64,000 bases of DNA from Rhinopithecus roxellana (GCF_007565055.1 NC_044568.1:19708488-19772487); one strand, 5' to 3'. Counted from the first letter of the stretch, positions 11,700 through 23,005 are shown. Notes: generated by a model not told the origin, from the letters alone. A program made the numbers and translations.

Positions 11700-11988
11700 T
11701 CTTTTATTTTATTTATTTATTTATTTTTCAGACCGAGTCTGGCTTTGTCACCTAGGCTGGAGTGCAGTGGCGTGATCTCGGCTCACTGCAAGCTCCGCCT
11801 CCTGGGTTCACGCCATTCTCCTGCCTCAGCCTCTGGGACTTTACCAGTAGCTGGGACTACAGGCGCCCGCCACCTCGCCTGGCTAGTTTTTTGTATTTTC
11901 AGTAGAGACGGGGTTTCACCGTGTTAGCCAGGATGGTCTCGATCTCCTGACCTTGTGATCCGCCTGCCTCGGCCTTCCAAAGTGCTGG
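11700..11988 (-). mobile_element. AluY, inverted, 5' end lost
   Basis: Inverted copy with a (TTTA)n tail and a 13-bp insertion (CTTTACCAG...) in the middle. It breaks at AAAGTGCTGGG and is followed by TATTAATAAAATTTTTATAA. AAATTGCC occurs on both outer sides (about 11572 and 12014), suggesting one target-site duplication around the composite. Confidence 0.85.
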
Positions 11989-11999
11989 GTATTAATAAA

Positions 12000-12336
12000 A
12001 TTTTTATAATAAAGAAATTGCCTTGGTGTGTTCTGTGGTGGTGTCTGTGATTGTGGGAACCAGTTTCCTTTTCCTCGGCTATTTTCAAATTTCACTGGTC
12101 CTTTAAAAAAACACACAGTAGAACTTTAAAATAACAACAACTAAAGTCGTACACGGACACCCAACAAACACCACAGCTCCTGATGGTGTGAAATGTGGCT
12201 TTTGACTCACAGGGACTCAGGGCTGCACTGAGCAGTTTGCAAATCTCAGCTCCAATGATCATGGGGTGTGAACGGACTCACCAAGGCTACCTGCACGAAG
12301 CCACAAGTGCAGCCCACAATGATGGATCTTTGGCAG
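12000..12336. other. Unannotated intergenic DNA between Alus
   Basis: AT-moderate single-copy sequence; nothing recognised. Confidence 0.4.
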
Positions 12337-12364
12337 TGTTGTTTGTTGTTTGTTGTTTGTTTTG

Positions 12365-12395
<31 letters not shown>

Positions 12396-12674
12396 GAGAT
12401 GGAGTCTGGCTCTGTCGCTCAGGCTGGAGTGCAGTGGCACGATCTCGGCTCACTGCAAGCTCCACCACCCGGGTTCACGCCATTCTCCTGTCTCAGCCTC
12501 CTGAGTAGTGGGACTCAGGCACCCGCCACCACGCCCGGCTAATTTTTTGTATTTTTAGTAGAGACAGGGTTTCACCGTGTTAGCCAGGATGGTCTCGATC
12601 TCCTGACCTCGTGATCCGCCCGTCTCGGCCTCCCAAAGTGCTGGGATTATGGGTATGAGCCACCACGCCCGGCC
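12337..12674 (-). mobile_element. AluY, inverted, long (TTTTG)n tail
   Basis: Inverted copy ending CACGCCCGGCC. The tail is a TTTGT/TTTTG microsatellite (12337-12391). Confidence 0.93.
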
Positions 12675-12675
12675 T

Positions 12676-12970
12676 GTTTTTTGTTTTTTTTAGACAGAGT
12701 CTCGCTCTGTTGTCCAAGCTGGAGCACAGTGGTGCGATCTTGGCTCACTGCAACCTCCGCCTCCCAGATTCAAGTGACTCTCCCACCTCCGCCTCCCGAG
12801 CAGCTGGTACTACAGGCGCCTGCCACCACAGCTGGCTGATTTTTGTATTTTTAGTAGAGATGGGGTTTCACCATATTGGCCAGGCTGGTCTCGATCTCCT
12901 GACCTTGTGATCTGCCTGCCTCGGTCTCCCAAAATGCTGGGATTACAGGTGTGAGCCACCGTGCCCGGCC
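12676..12970 (-). mobile_element. Alu SINE, inverted, adjacent to previous copy
   Basis: Inverted dimeric Alu ending GTGCCCGGCC. The Alu at 12337 abuts its T-rich end, so the pair arose by insertion into or beside the older tail. Confidence 0.93.
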
Positions 12971-13845
12971 TAGCCCATCTTCGAAGAATGAGAAAAGTGA
13001 GCCGTCAAGCTGGATGGAGTAGTGTCCCATCAACTTCTCATTCAAGAATTATGGCACAATAAAGGCTTTTCAGATAAAACAGGAGTATAGTTTTGCACAG
13101 CCAGACCCTCATTAATGGAACATCGACAGAATGCTATTAAGGAAGAAAGAATGCAAAGCCAGGAAGTTGTGCTGGGATGGCTTGTGACCCAGCCCCACCA
13201 TCCGTCACCAGGCGGCATTTGAGGGGGCTGCACCTGCCTGCCAGGTGCGCTGGAGCTATCTATCCACCTGCTGCTGGCACCTGGTGCCTCCCATTCCCGC
13301 ACCACCCATCCAGTGGGTGCGAGCCACATCTCTTCATTTATAATTCACCCTCCCCTGACAACGTCTTCCCACCAGGCTCCTCCCCATCTCTGGCCTTCTT
13401 GTGGGATGTGCAGACACCGGATCCCAAGCCAGGACTCGAAACTTCAAGCCCAGGCTGTGGAGACTTCCTTGCCACCTCCATGTTTGATTCTGGAAAGTAG
13501 GAGGGGCCGGCTCTCTGGCCCTTCCCACTAGATGGCAGGAGGGAGACTTGCTGGCTCTGTGCCCCTTCGGAGCCCCCAGTTGGCAGGGTCTAACGAGTAG
13601 TGCAGCCAGCTGGTTAATGGGGAGAACCTGGGGGGAGGTGACAGCAGCCAGAGTGACAGTTGCCCAACAACCCATGTGCCCAGGCCAGGCAGGCTGGTGG
13701 GGGAGATGCGTTGCAGGGGGCATGAGAGCACAGCCCATGGGGAGGGCCCCCAGCCTCTTGAGAGGCCCATGCCTGCTTTCCATAGCCAGAGACCCTGTTA
13801 GGGCCAAGGGCGGGCCACCTACACGCAGCCTCCGAGCTGTTCTGA
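12971..13845. other. Unannotated intergenic DNA
   Basis: Single-copy sequence; no exon, RNA or clear repeat recognised. Confidence 0.4.
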
Positions 13846-13849
13846 GGTC

Positions 13850-14640
13850 GGAAACCAGCAGGACTTTTCCAGTCACAACCTTGCTGACCAAAACGTGATC
13901 TGGTCCAGAAAGGATAAAGTAAGGAAAGCAGCAGGAACCAGCAGATGGCGAGTAAGGTGATCCCTAGCTGCCTGGTTCTCTGGCATAACACAGTCCCACC
14001 AGCACCATGACAGTTTCCAAATACCATGGCAACGGCCTGGAAGTTACCACCGCTCTACATGGCAATGACAGGGAAGTTATTGTCCCTTGCCTAGAAAGTT
14101 CTAAGTAACAGCCGGGTGCGGTGCTTGTGCCTGTAATGCCAGCACTGTGGGAGGCCAAGGCAGGTGGATCACCTGAGGTCCGTAGTTCGAGACCAGCCTG
14201 ACCAACATGGTGAAACCCTGTCTCTACTTAAAATACAAAACTTAGCCGGGCGTGGTGATAGGCTCCTGTAATCCCAGCTACTTGGGAGGCTGAGGCAGGA
14301 GAATCGCTTGAACCCGGGAGGTGGAGCTTGCAGTGAGCCAAGATCATGCCACTGCACTCCAGCCTGGGTGACAGAGGAAGACTCTGTCTCAAAAAAAAAA
14401 AAAAAAAAAAAAAAAGTCCTAAGTAACCTGCTCCTCAATTTGCATTAACCCATCCTTTAATTTGCATGTAATTGAAAGTGGGTTTAAGTGGTTATAAATA
14501 CAGTTGCCAAGAGCACGGTGGGCTCTGGGTGCACTGCCAGGGAGTTAGCCTTGCTCTGCGATGAGTGAAACTGTTCAGTAACAGACTGCTGCCATCTGAC
14601 ACCCCAGCCTGCCCTTGAATTCTTTCCTGGCTAAGCTTCC
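13850..14640 (+). mobile_element. Degraded solo LTR (ERV1-like), split by an Alu
   Basis: Shows the typical class I LTR pattern ATGACAGTTTCCAAATACCATGGC ... GGAAGTTACC, then after the Alu a TTATAAATA box (14492-14500) and downstream LTR-like sequence. No internal viral genes remain. Boundaries and family are uncertain. Confidence 0.45.
14111..14415 (+). mobile_element. Alu SINE (S-type) inside the LTR
   Basis: Full copy with a long poly-A run (14391-14415), flanked by a target-site duplication AAGTTCTAAGTAAC / AAGTCCTAAGTAAC. Confidence 0.93.
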
Positions 14641-16765
14641 ATTGCGTGGCCCACCTGTCCTGCATCAAGAAGGGAATCAAGGCCACGTGCTGCCGGCTCA
14701 TGGCAATAACAGGGCATGTGGGGCTTGGGTCTCTGCCTCAGGCTGGTGGCAGATGCCCATGAGAGCATATGAGACCTTCTCTGAGCCATCAGTGGCCTCC
14801 TGGGGGGAGCTGGACTCTGCAGGAGGAGCCCAGAATTTCAGACTGGAGTTAGGGTGTGTGCCATGCCTGCTCCAGCTTCTCCCGGCTGCTTGGGGCTTGT
14901 GGTTCAACATGGAGGACTAGGATTGGCCAGGACACCAAGGCCCTCTTCACCCTTCCCTGCCCCTTTGCACCTCCTGCCTGCATATACCACATTCTCCTAG
15001 GCATTCCTTCAGCCTCAGCCTGTGCCCTGCGTTTGAGGGTGGGGCTACTGCCCGCGCCACCCTGTTCACCAGGAGCGTCAGAGAAGGGGAGGGCCAAGCA
15101 TGCACTCTGCGCAGGGCAGGACATGGCCCCTGGGCAGAGATCTGGGTCCGGCTCTCTCCCTGCCCTGTCCCTGCCTCAGCTGACGAAGGCCTGGCGAGCA
15201 GGGCTGTGTCTGCTCCTGCTGGTGAGCTAGTGAGGTCGGCGCCCACAGTCTGGGCACCTGCTGTGTGTGCAGTTCCCACATCTGCCAGAGAGCAATCTGC
15301 TGGGAGCTGGTTAAATGCAGATTCCCAGGCCCTGGCTGGCAGGGAGGGAAGCAGCCAGACAGAACTACACTTTGGTCAGTGCTGCGGAGGCCGGGGGCTC
15401 TGAGGGGACCCTGGGGCCAGACGGGGAGGCCACGCCACCACGTGCAGGGCAGGGCTTGCGCTGTGTGTTTCCCTTGCATCTTGATGGTCACTCCTGTGAC
15501 CCTGGGCAAGTCGCCGTGCCTGTGAGCCCCCTGCTCCCTGCCCAAGGTCAGCATCAGAGGATGTGCCTCCAGGGTCGTGTTGGAAGCAGCCTGGAACAGC
15601 CCCGTGAGGTTGGGATTCTGCCGGGTTCGCCACTCTCTCCAGGTCCGGGCCACCTGGCCGTCTGGTGGCCAAGCTCCTCCCGGATGGCCAGTCCCCTCCC
15701 CTGCCCTTCCCTCACCGTGGAAATGGATGCTGTGAGGCCTCCTGCTCTGCACCTCCCTCCTCCATGCGTCCTGCCCTAACCCTAACCCCAGCCTGGAGCT
15801 CCCGACCCTCCCTGCCCCTGCCTGGCTCACCTTTGAGACACTCCCAGCCCGAGGTCCCGAGGAGAGTTTTGTCCACAGTCACACGGTTTGCTGTTCTCTT
15901 CACCTCTCCCAGGTGCCTCCAAGAAGGAGGGGGTTGGGTGTTGACGGGGTGGGGCTGCCTCCTCCCACCCTTCCTCCCTCCCCCCTGCAATGCCCCTGCA
16001 GATGCCTCCTGGTGTCCTGAGGCTCCGCCTGAGACTCCAAAGCTGGGCTCTCCCAGGGGTGGGCTGGGGGAGGAGCAGGTGGGGACGGGTTTTCAGAGCA
16101 GACCCATCCGATGGCTGTCGGCTCATGCAGCCCCCCAGCCACAGATGATGTCCTGCTCTGCCTGTTGGTGTCCTGGTGTGGGAGGCGGGGCCAGCAGCCG
16201 GGGCCCTGTCCAATTCCCACCCTTCCTCAGGCTGGGGCGGGCTTCTGCTAGGCCTGAGCTTTCTGTCAGCCAGGGCCTGGCTGGGAGCCAGAACCCAGCG
16301 GTGTGGCTGGTGGTCGAGAACGCTTGGGTGCTGAAAGCCGGCAGCGGGACGTGCCCCGGCCCAGCTGTGCCCACCAGGTGCCTGGGCAGGAGGCGTGTCC
16401 CGATGGAACCTTGGTGCCCTCGTGCAGTCAGGGCACCCAGCCCATGGTGTGGCTGAGAGGCCAGACGCTGTGCCTAGCAGAAAAAGCGGCCTCAGGAGGG
16501 CAGGGCTGCCCTGCACTGTCTCGGGGACGTTGAGTCCCAAGTGGTGTGAGGGACTCCCGGCAGGCTGGGCGGACCCTGCCTAGGGGTTGCCAGCCTGCAC
16601 GCGGTACGAAGCTCAGATAGAAGGAGGCAGGAGCCCTCCTGGAAGGAGGAGGGTGGAGGTGGGAGGCCGATCCTGTGCAGGGCAGGGGAGAGGCACAGCC
16701 TGGCTGGGGAGCCCCAAGGGGGAACTTTTAAGCCAGTCTTGAGGGAAGAAGGAGTTTCACAGGTA
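14641..16765. other. Unannotated GC-rich intergenic DNA
   Basis: Long overlapping frames on both strands reflect GC content; no family signature, splice or start context supports a gene. Confidence 0.45.
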
Positions 16766-16829
16766 AAGGTGGGGGGAGGGGGGAGGGGGGAGGGGGAGGG
16801 GGGAGGGAGGAGGGGGGGAGGGGGGAGGG
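16766..16829 (+). repeat. G-rich tract, (GGGGGA)n, G-quadruplex-forming
   Basis: About 64 nt of runs of 4-7 G separated by single A, giving far more than four G-tracts. It could form stable quadruplexes on the plus strand. Confidence 0.85.
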
Positions 16830-17150
16830 AGCAGCTTGGAACGCAGGGGTCCGAGCAGCTCAGGTCACACATGGGACTCAGTGGACAGTGTGACTGGAGA
16901 GTGGGCTGTGATGGTGGCTGTGCACCATGTGCCACTAGTGGACCGTGTGGCTGTGACAGTGGGACTGACTGCTGGGCGTGGGGAGGGGTTGGCTGTTTTG
17001 TCTGTGGTCCACACACACCCTTGTGACTTCAATGGATGCAGGCCCCTCCTCGGTGCCGGCCACTTGTGGGTGCCTGGGAGGCAGAGGTCCAGCAGGCGCA
17101 GCCCCAGCTTTCACAGGAGACAGGTCAGTAGGCAATGGGCAAGAGGACAG

Positions 17151-17281
17151 AGATGCAGAGTGACCGTTCCTACACGGAGTGAGCTGGGGACAGAGATGCA
17201 GAGTGACCGTTTCCCACACGGAGTGAGCCGGGCACAGAGATGCAGTGACCGTTCCTACATGGGAAGTGAGCCGCGGACAGG
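17151..17281. repeat. ~43-bp tandem repeat, 3 copies
   Basis: Three diverged copies of GACAGAGATGCAGAGTGACC followed by GTTCCTACACGGAGTGAGC. Confidence 0.85.
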
Positions 17282-17784
17282 TCTGAGGGCCAGATAAGCT
17301 GAAAGCCGGATGACAAGGGCAGCCTCGGAGGAGGAAAGAGGGCATTAGGAGGCACTGCCGGGAGCGGCCAGCTGCAGCGGGGGTCCAGAGGGCAGTGGAC
17401 TTAGCGGGGTCGGGGGCTGCTGTAAGGAGAGGCCACCGTTGGGAGGCTCCTCTCCTCTGTGCTGAGGCAGAGAAGGGGGACTTCTGGATCTTTGAAGGTG
17501 GGGCCAGTAACGAAGGGGTTTCACATGTGAAGCACAGGTACCCGGGGGCGGGGCCGGGCCTCAGAGCAGGGGAGAGGGGAGTGGTGGCAGCTGTGTGGGG
17601 AGTGGACCCTCCAGATTTGGAAGCGGCTGTTCAGAGAGACCCAAGCGTGAAGTCCCAGGCCTGGGAGTCGGTGATGGATGGGTTTGGGAAGCGGTGGGTT
17701 TTGGACAAATCAAGCATTGCTTTGACAATGAAGAGTGAGTAGGCAAGGCTGGTGCTCTCCACCTTGAGGGGCGGGGGCCAGTGA

Positions 17785-18000
17785 GGACGCCTGTGCAGGT
17801 GAGGGGAGGAGATAGTGAGCCAGGGGCATGCTTGCACAGGTAAGGGGAGACAGGTGGGCTGAGAGGACACCTGTACAGGTGTGGGGAGACAGGTGGGCTG
17901 GCGGGGGGGGGATGCCTGTGCAGGTGTGGGGAGACAGGTGGGCTGGCGGGGGGGGGGGAGCCTGCACAGGTGTGGGCAGAAGTCACAGGTGTGTGGGGGG
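17785..18000. repeat. ~50-bp minisatellite with poly-G runs, ~4 copies
   Basis: Units of the form CCTGTGCAGGTGTGGGGAGA then CAGGTGGGCTGGC and a G-run of variable length. Each unit holds a CAGGTG pair. Confidence 0.85.
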
Positions 18001-18605
18001 TGCAGTCACTCCTGGTACATCAAGGGCCTGGAGGGACACCGGGGCTGTAGGTCTGCAGGTGTAGGGCTGAGAGTCAGGTGGCTGGACTAGAGAGTTAGTG
18101 GAGAGAAGACCATGAGCCCACCCCAGGAGTGTGGAGGGAGAACTTCAAGGGGAGACTGGGGCAGACTCAGAGCCTTGAACCTGGCTCAGCAGAAAACCAG
18201 CTGGAGGGGGGGGGTGAGGGGGAATCTGCGAGCAGTGCTGGCAGCTTCCTGGGGAAGAGTCGGGAGAAGGCCTGGGCCACCACCGAGTCAGTGGCTGCAG
18301 GGGAGGCATAGGGTGGAGGTCCAGGTGGGGGTCTGGTCGGGGGGGACTGGGGTGATGGCTTGAGGGAGTAGGGGTGACTGATGGCGTCTGCCAGGTGTGG
18401 GGGTCCCAGGGTCTGTGCAGAAGGCGTGAGCCAGAAGCGAGTCCTGGGAGCAGTGGGGACGGACTCTGGCCGCACGCGAACTACCTGGGATGGGCGAGGG
18501 CAGCGGTACCCAGCCCTGCACGGTAGGGGCAGTGGGGGGTCATGCAAGCCAGGAAAGGTGCAGGGCCCTTCACGAGGCTCAGTGTGCTGCCCTAACGCTT
18601 CGCGT

Positions 18606-18741
18606 CCGGGCCATGGTGGGGCTCTCTGGGGTGACTGCAGGTCTGGGTCCCAGTCACAGGGTCCTTGCTTTCCAGTCCAGGCCATGGCGGGGCCCTCTCC
18701 AGGGTGACTTCAGGTCTGGGTCCCGGTCACACGGTCCTTGT
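18606..18741. repeat. ~70-bp direct duplication
   Basis: CCGGGCCATGGTGGGGCTCT...GTCACAGGGTCCTTG is repeated as CCAGGCCATGGCGGGGCCCT...GTCACACGGTCCTTG with about 10% difference. Confidence 0.8.
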
Positions 18742-19504
18742 TGCCTGAGGTGAGCTCAGAAAGGGCTGCAGGGCCCAGGAACTCCCACTCCTGTGGTGCA
18801 GGGTGGGTTTGTGCAGCGCTGCTGGGCTCTGTCTTCCAGCCTCTCCTCTGTGTCTTCCATTACGGGGCCTCACTTGGTCAGGTTTGGGGTGGGTGGGGCT
18901 CAAGGTGGGTGAGGACGCTGGAGTTTTCTTCCCCTTTGAGCACCTGTCGCTCACCAGACTGTATCCTTCAAGTTTCTAGGCACCTTTAAGAAGTTTACTT
19001 TTAAATGAACACACAGTGACATCTCCCACCAAGGTTTCTATTTCTTAGAACATCTTGTACCCTCTGCCTGCACCTGGGGAGGACCTGGGAGCAGAGCCTC
19101 CTGAACCCTCCATGCAAATTCATGCAGAACAATGCAAATATGAGCAGGCTGAGGGGTCCGTGCCTCCCGTCCCCATTATCACCTGGCCTTCAACAAAAGG
19201 GGTGTCTGTGAGGAAAAGAAGCTCAGGCCCCTGGGAGGCAGTGGGAGCCCTGTCTGTCCAGTGGCCTTGGCCACAGGCCCCATCTGGCCAGACACCCTAG
19301 TGGGCAGGTGGACAAAGGCATCAGAGACCACTGAAAGCATTGCAGACCCAGGCCCAGGAGCTGCGGGCAGGAGAGTGAGCCCTGGACCGGCTGGGAAGTG
19401 CCTCGGGCTTCTGAGGCGAGACCACTGCCTCGTTTGCTTGCACTCACCAGGGCTGCTGGGCAAAGCTAAAAAAACTGCAGCTAGTTCAAGCAGAGCTGGA
19501 AATG
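18742..19504. other. Unannotated intergenic DNA
   Basis: No gene, RNA or named repeat seen. Confidence 0.4.
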
Positions 19505-19792
19505 GGCTGGGAATGGTGGCTCACGCCTGTAGCCCTAATGCTTTGGGAGGCTGAGGCTGGAGGAGCACTGGCGGTCAGGAGTTTGAGACCATCTTGGGCA
19601 AGACCTTGTCTCTATAAAAATTTGTTAAGTTAGCCAGGTGTGGTGGGTCAAGCCTGTAGTCCCAGCTAGTCGGGAGGCTGAGGCAGGAAGATGGTTTCGG
19701 CCCAGGAGTTTGAGGCTGCAGGTGACTTATGATCATGCCACTGAACTCCAGCCTGGGGAACAGAGCATGACCTCAGCTCTAAAAAAAAAAAT
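19505..19792 (+). mobile_element. Old Alu (J-type)
   Basis: Diverged dimeric Alu from GGCTGGGAATGGTGG to an A-run at 19782-19791. Confidence 0.85.
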
Positions 19793-19797
19793 AGGGT

Positions 19798-20017
19798 TGG
19801 CCAGCCTGGGCAACATAGCAAGACACCATTTCTACAAAAAACATGAAAATTAGCTGGGGATGGTAGTGTACACCTGGAGCCCCAGCTACTCAGGAGGCTG
19901 AGGTGGGAGGATCACTTGAGGCCACGAGGTCAAGGCTGCAGTGAGCTGTGAGTGTGCCACTGCACTCCAGCCTGGCCAAGAGAGTGAGACCCTGTTTCCA
20001 AAAATAAAAAAATAAAG
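19798..20017 (+). mobile_element. Old Alu (J-type), 5'-truncated
   Basis: Starts mid left arm (GGCCAGCCTGGGCAACATAG) and runs to an A-rich tail. Confidence 0.82.
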
Positions 20018-20789
20018 TGACGTTGGGAATGGAGGAATGTTTTTGTTCTCCAGTGAGAAAGCACGCTGGAGGCTGCCCACAGCCGCCCAGCTGCAAATGG
20101 CAAGGCGATGCCCTGGCTCACTGTGGTCAGCCACGTATTCCCTCAGTGTGGTCAGCCCAGCACGGCAGGGAAGACAGGGTAGGGTGCCCCGGCCCTTGCA
20201 CCCACTCCACCACCACACAGCTGTCCCCAGCCCTGGTTCTGAGGGAGAGGGGCACCCTCCAGTGAGCATCAGGACCCCCTCAAGGCCAGGGAACGCTTTG
20301 CCCTTGCTTTTCCTCTCCTGTCCACCTACTCGCCCGTTCTACCCCTCCTTGGCGACCACAGGGCTTCATCCTCCCGAGGGCGCCCCCACCCCTGCCATCC
20401 CTGGTGGTCTGTGACTGGATGGGGGACATCGGACCCCCAGGACCATGCAGGGTTGGGGGATGGTCAGCCAGGACAGTGCCCTTCCCTTCTGTGTCTGGTG
20501 GCCAAGTAGGCCGCGGAGAGGGTCAGCAGTGCGGAGGCTGCCCTCCCTAGGGGTTCATGGACAGGGGTGGGGTTGAGTGGGCCCAGAGCAGCTGGACCTG
20601 CAGTGGTTCAGTGTGTGCTGTGGTCTCCAACCTGAGGCTCGGTCTAGCTCTTAGCACCACCTGCGGTGTGACTCCGGCAGGGGCCCAGCCACTCTGGGCC
20701 GCAGGGGCCTGTGTACAAACCGGGGGTGGAGGTGACGCTGGCTGCGTGTGCCCGCCGGCTCAGAGAACTAGGCTGGTCCACCACCATGC
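20018..20789. other. Intergenic DNA immediately downstream of ZFPM1
   Basis: Single-copy, GC-rich. No alternative polyadenylation signal as clear as the one at 20807-20812 was noticed. Confidence 0.45.
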
Positions 20790-20973
20790 TCATCAAACTG
20801 TACTTCTTTATTAAGTGCCAAGGGTCCAGGCGGGCGCTGTCCCTTGCGAGCCCCTCCGCCGAGGGCTGTGCGCGGCGGGGTTCCCAGGAGCGAGAGTCCA
20901 TACGGCCTGGGGTCGGACCCTCCCCCGCCTCGCCGGGGGGCGTGCAAAGCGTCTGCGGCTGTAGTGTGGGCGC
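20790..20973 (-). other. ZFPM1: ZFPM1 3' untranslated region
   Basis: The stretch between the stop codon and the expected cleavage region is about 185 nt and GC-rich. No other reading frame continues through it. The 3' boundary is inferred from the polyadenylation signal at 20807-20812 and could be wrong if a distal site is used. Confidence 0.7.
20807..20812 (-). terminator. ZFPM1: ZFPM1 polyadenylation signal AATAAA
   Basis: Canonical AATAAA on the minus strand (tttatt on plus), 162 nt past the stop codon. It is followed by a moderately G/T-rich stretch (GATGAGCATGGTGGTGG) suited to a downstream element. No closer signal was seen. Confidence 0.8.
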
Positions 20974-22710
20974 TCACTTCACGTGCTCGGCGGCGTGCGA
21001 GGAGCAGTAATACTTCTTGTGGGCGATGAAGGTGGACAGGCTGCTGAACTTGATGTTGCAAAGGCGGCAGTACCGGTGGTTGCCGTTGGGTAGGGGCGCC
21101 GGCGTGCCCTTGCTGGGGGTCTGGACGCCCTTGTCCGAGTAGGAGGGGGGCGCCGGCGGGGGGCGCACGGCCTCGGGCGCGGCGGCCGGAGACGGGGGCG
21201 GGCCCGGCGGCGGCTCCTGGAGCTCCGGGCCGAGGCCTTCCCGGGGGCCGCGAGGCTCAGGCTGCGGGGAGGCGGCGGGCGCAGGTGCGGGCGAGGGGCC
21301 GCGGTCGGCCGGCGTCCGGGCCTCGACCCCCGGGCCGGCCAGGGGTGCGCCGAGCAGCAGGCCGTGCGCCAGGCGGAAATGCTCCAGCAGGTCCCCGCGC
21401 ACCGGGCCGTTCGGGGGGCAGTAGGGGCAGGCGGCGGCGGGGAGGCCGAGCGCGCCGGGCGGTGGCGCAGCGGGGCACGAGTACTTCTTGTGCGCCAGGT
21501 AGGCCTCGAGGCTGTGGAAGCTCACGCGGCAGGCCGTGCACTCGTGGTAGTCGGCCAGCGCTGGTGCCGAGGCTCCGGGGGGCGGGCGCCGCGGCTTCTT
21601 GCTTAGGTCGATGGGACCGTCAGCCGCTGGGCCTGGCGAGCGTGCAGGAGCGGTGCCGGGGCCGCTTCCGCTTCCGGGCCGCGGCGACTCGGGCGCGGGG
21701 GCGTGGCCAGGCGGCGGGGGGGGCGGGGCGCCGGCCGCGTGCAGCTCGTAGAGCTTGCGGCGTCTGCGCGTGCGCACGGGCGCGACTGGGGCGGGGACCG
21801 GGGGCGCGGCCGGCCCGGGGGTTCCCGGGGGCGCGGCCGGGCGGCGCGGCGGCGGGTCGTGGCGCGAGGCGCAGTAGTAGCGCTTGTGCACGCTGTAGGT
21901 CTCGTGGCGGCTGAAGCGGATGTTGCAGGCCTCGCACAGCGTGCGGCTGGGGTCGTCCTCCGCGTCGTCCACAGAGCTACCCGGGCTCTGGCTGCCCTCG
22001 CTGCCCCGGCCGCCCGCGCCGTCCTCGGGCGTGGCCGCACCCCCGGCCCCGTCCTCGCGCACTCCGGGGCCCGGGGACGAGCGCGGCGCTTCGGGCTCGG
22101 CGGGCGGGCCAGGGGGCGCGCGGGCCGGGCCGGGAGGCGCCTTGGGCCTGCGCGCGGCGGGCGCGTCCTCGGGCGCGCGGCGGCCCGAGCAGTAGAGGCG
22201 CTTGTGCACGTAGTAGTTGTTGACGTTGCTAAAGGTGATCTCGCACTCGAAGCACGTAGCGCCCTTGGGGGCCCCCGCGAAGAGCCCGGTCTGCGCGCCG
22301 CCGGCTCCCGCGCCCGCGCCTTGCTGCAGCCTGCTGTGCACCAGCTCGGACATCTTGGCCAGGATCTCCGAGGCTGGGGGCGCCGCATCGGGCCCGAACA
22401 CGTACTGCGGCAGGAACAGGGCCCCGGCCAGGCCCAGCTCCCCTGGCACCGGGCTGGAGCCCGGCGTGGGGCTGGACAGCTCAGCCTTCACCTTGGCCGG
22501 GGCGGGGCTGCGCGGCGACGGCGTCCGCGACGGGGCCTGGGTCCCAGGCTCTCCGGTGCCCGGGGCACGGGCGGCCTCCGGCTCCTCCACCGCCTCCACC
22601 TTGATGCTCCTGGGGGCCGCCGGGGGCTCGCTGCTGCCTCCATTCTGGGGGGCCGCTCTGGCCTCTCCGTTGGTGGCCTCTGCCAGGGCCTTTCTGTCCA
22701 GTCCTGGCGA
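20840..22710. other. CpG-dense island over ZFPM1 terminal exon
   Basis: The terminal exon and 3'UTR are very rich in G+C and in CpG (for example around 21130-21340 and 22040-22200), far above the flanking introns. This reflects the Ala/Pro/Gly-rich codons and a 3' CpG island. No TATA or initiator arrangement was seen that would make it a promoter. Confidence 0.8.
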
Positions 22711-22793
22711 TGGGGTGGGCGCCAGACCCAGGTCCGCGGAGGCCAGGGGGCCGTGCAGGGCCGTATGCTGCTGCTGGAAGCTACCCAGACTGT
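20974..22793 (-). CDS. ZFPM1: ZFPM1 terminal coding exon 10 (zinc fingers 5-9, CtBP motif, stop)
   Basis: This 1,820-nt exon starts with AC completing Asp of D-S-L-G-S-F and runs uninterrupted to TGA at 20974-20976 after S-S-H-A-A-E-H-V-K. C2HC fingers lie at 22189-22254 (finger 5), 21871-21936 (6), 21475-21540 (7) and 21004-21069 (9). Finger 8 (21364-21429) is C2H2-like. Fingers 1, 5, 6 and 9 are the GATA-binding set in this family. PIDLSKK at 21595-21615 is a CtBP-docking motif. IKVE (22594-22605) and VKAE (22480-22491) fit the SUMO consensus. Long Pro/Ala/Gly-rich linkers separate the fingers. Compared with my memory of the human protein there are two small deletions, in a Gly-Ser run and near A-A-P-Q-N-G-G, of about four residues in total. 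The methionine upstream at 22905 is intronic and not a start. Confidence 0.98.
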
Positions 22794-23005
22794 CTGCAGA
22801 GAGACCGCAGGGGTGGCACCTCAGGCCTGGGGCAGGACTTGGCGGGTCAGAGCTGAAGGGCGAGCTCCGGGATGGGAGGGGTGGGCGGAAGTGGTTTAGA
22901 GCCAAGGCTGAAATGGACCCCCACCTGTCTTGGGCGACAAGCCCGCTCCCTTTCCTCTGCTCAGGGGGCCCAAGGGGCGGGGGCGGCCCCCACAGGGCTG
23001 CTCAC
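22794..23005 (-). other. ZFPM1: ZFPM1 intron 9 (212 nt)
   Basis: Short GT-AG intron with a G/C-rich middle. It contains the in-frame read-through that makes a spurious ATG at 22903-22905. Nothing else is seen. Confidence 0.9.

Noticed and set aside
15774..15795. Telomere-like CCCTAACCCTAACCCC
   Set aside because: Only about two and a half units; chance or a trivial remnant.
20974..21541. Zinc-finger-like peptides in shifted minus frames (for example 21257-21541)
   Set aside because: Out-of-frame shadows of the true finger-coding frame.
21703..22899. 398-codon plus-strand open frame opposite ZFPM1 exon 10
   Set aside because: Arg/Gly/Ala-rich antisense shadow of a very GC-rich coding exon; no domain or codon signature of its own.
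22794..22905. Upstream methionine that would extend exon 10
   Set aside because: Lies in intron 9; the CTGCAG acceptor and the known FOG1 continuity (P-P-D-S-L-G-S) place the exon start at 22793.
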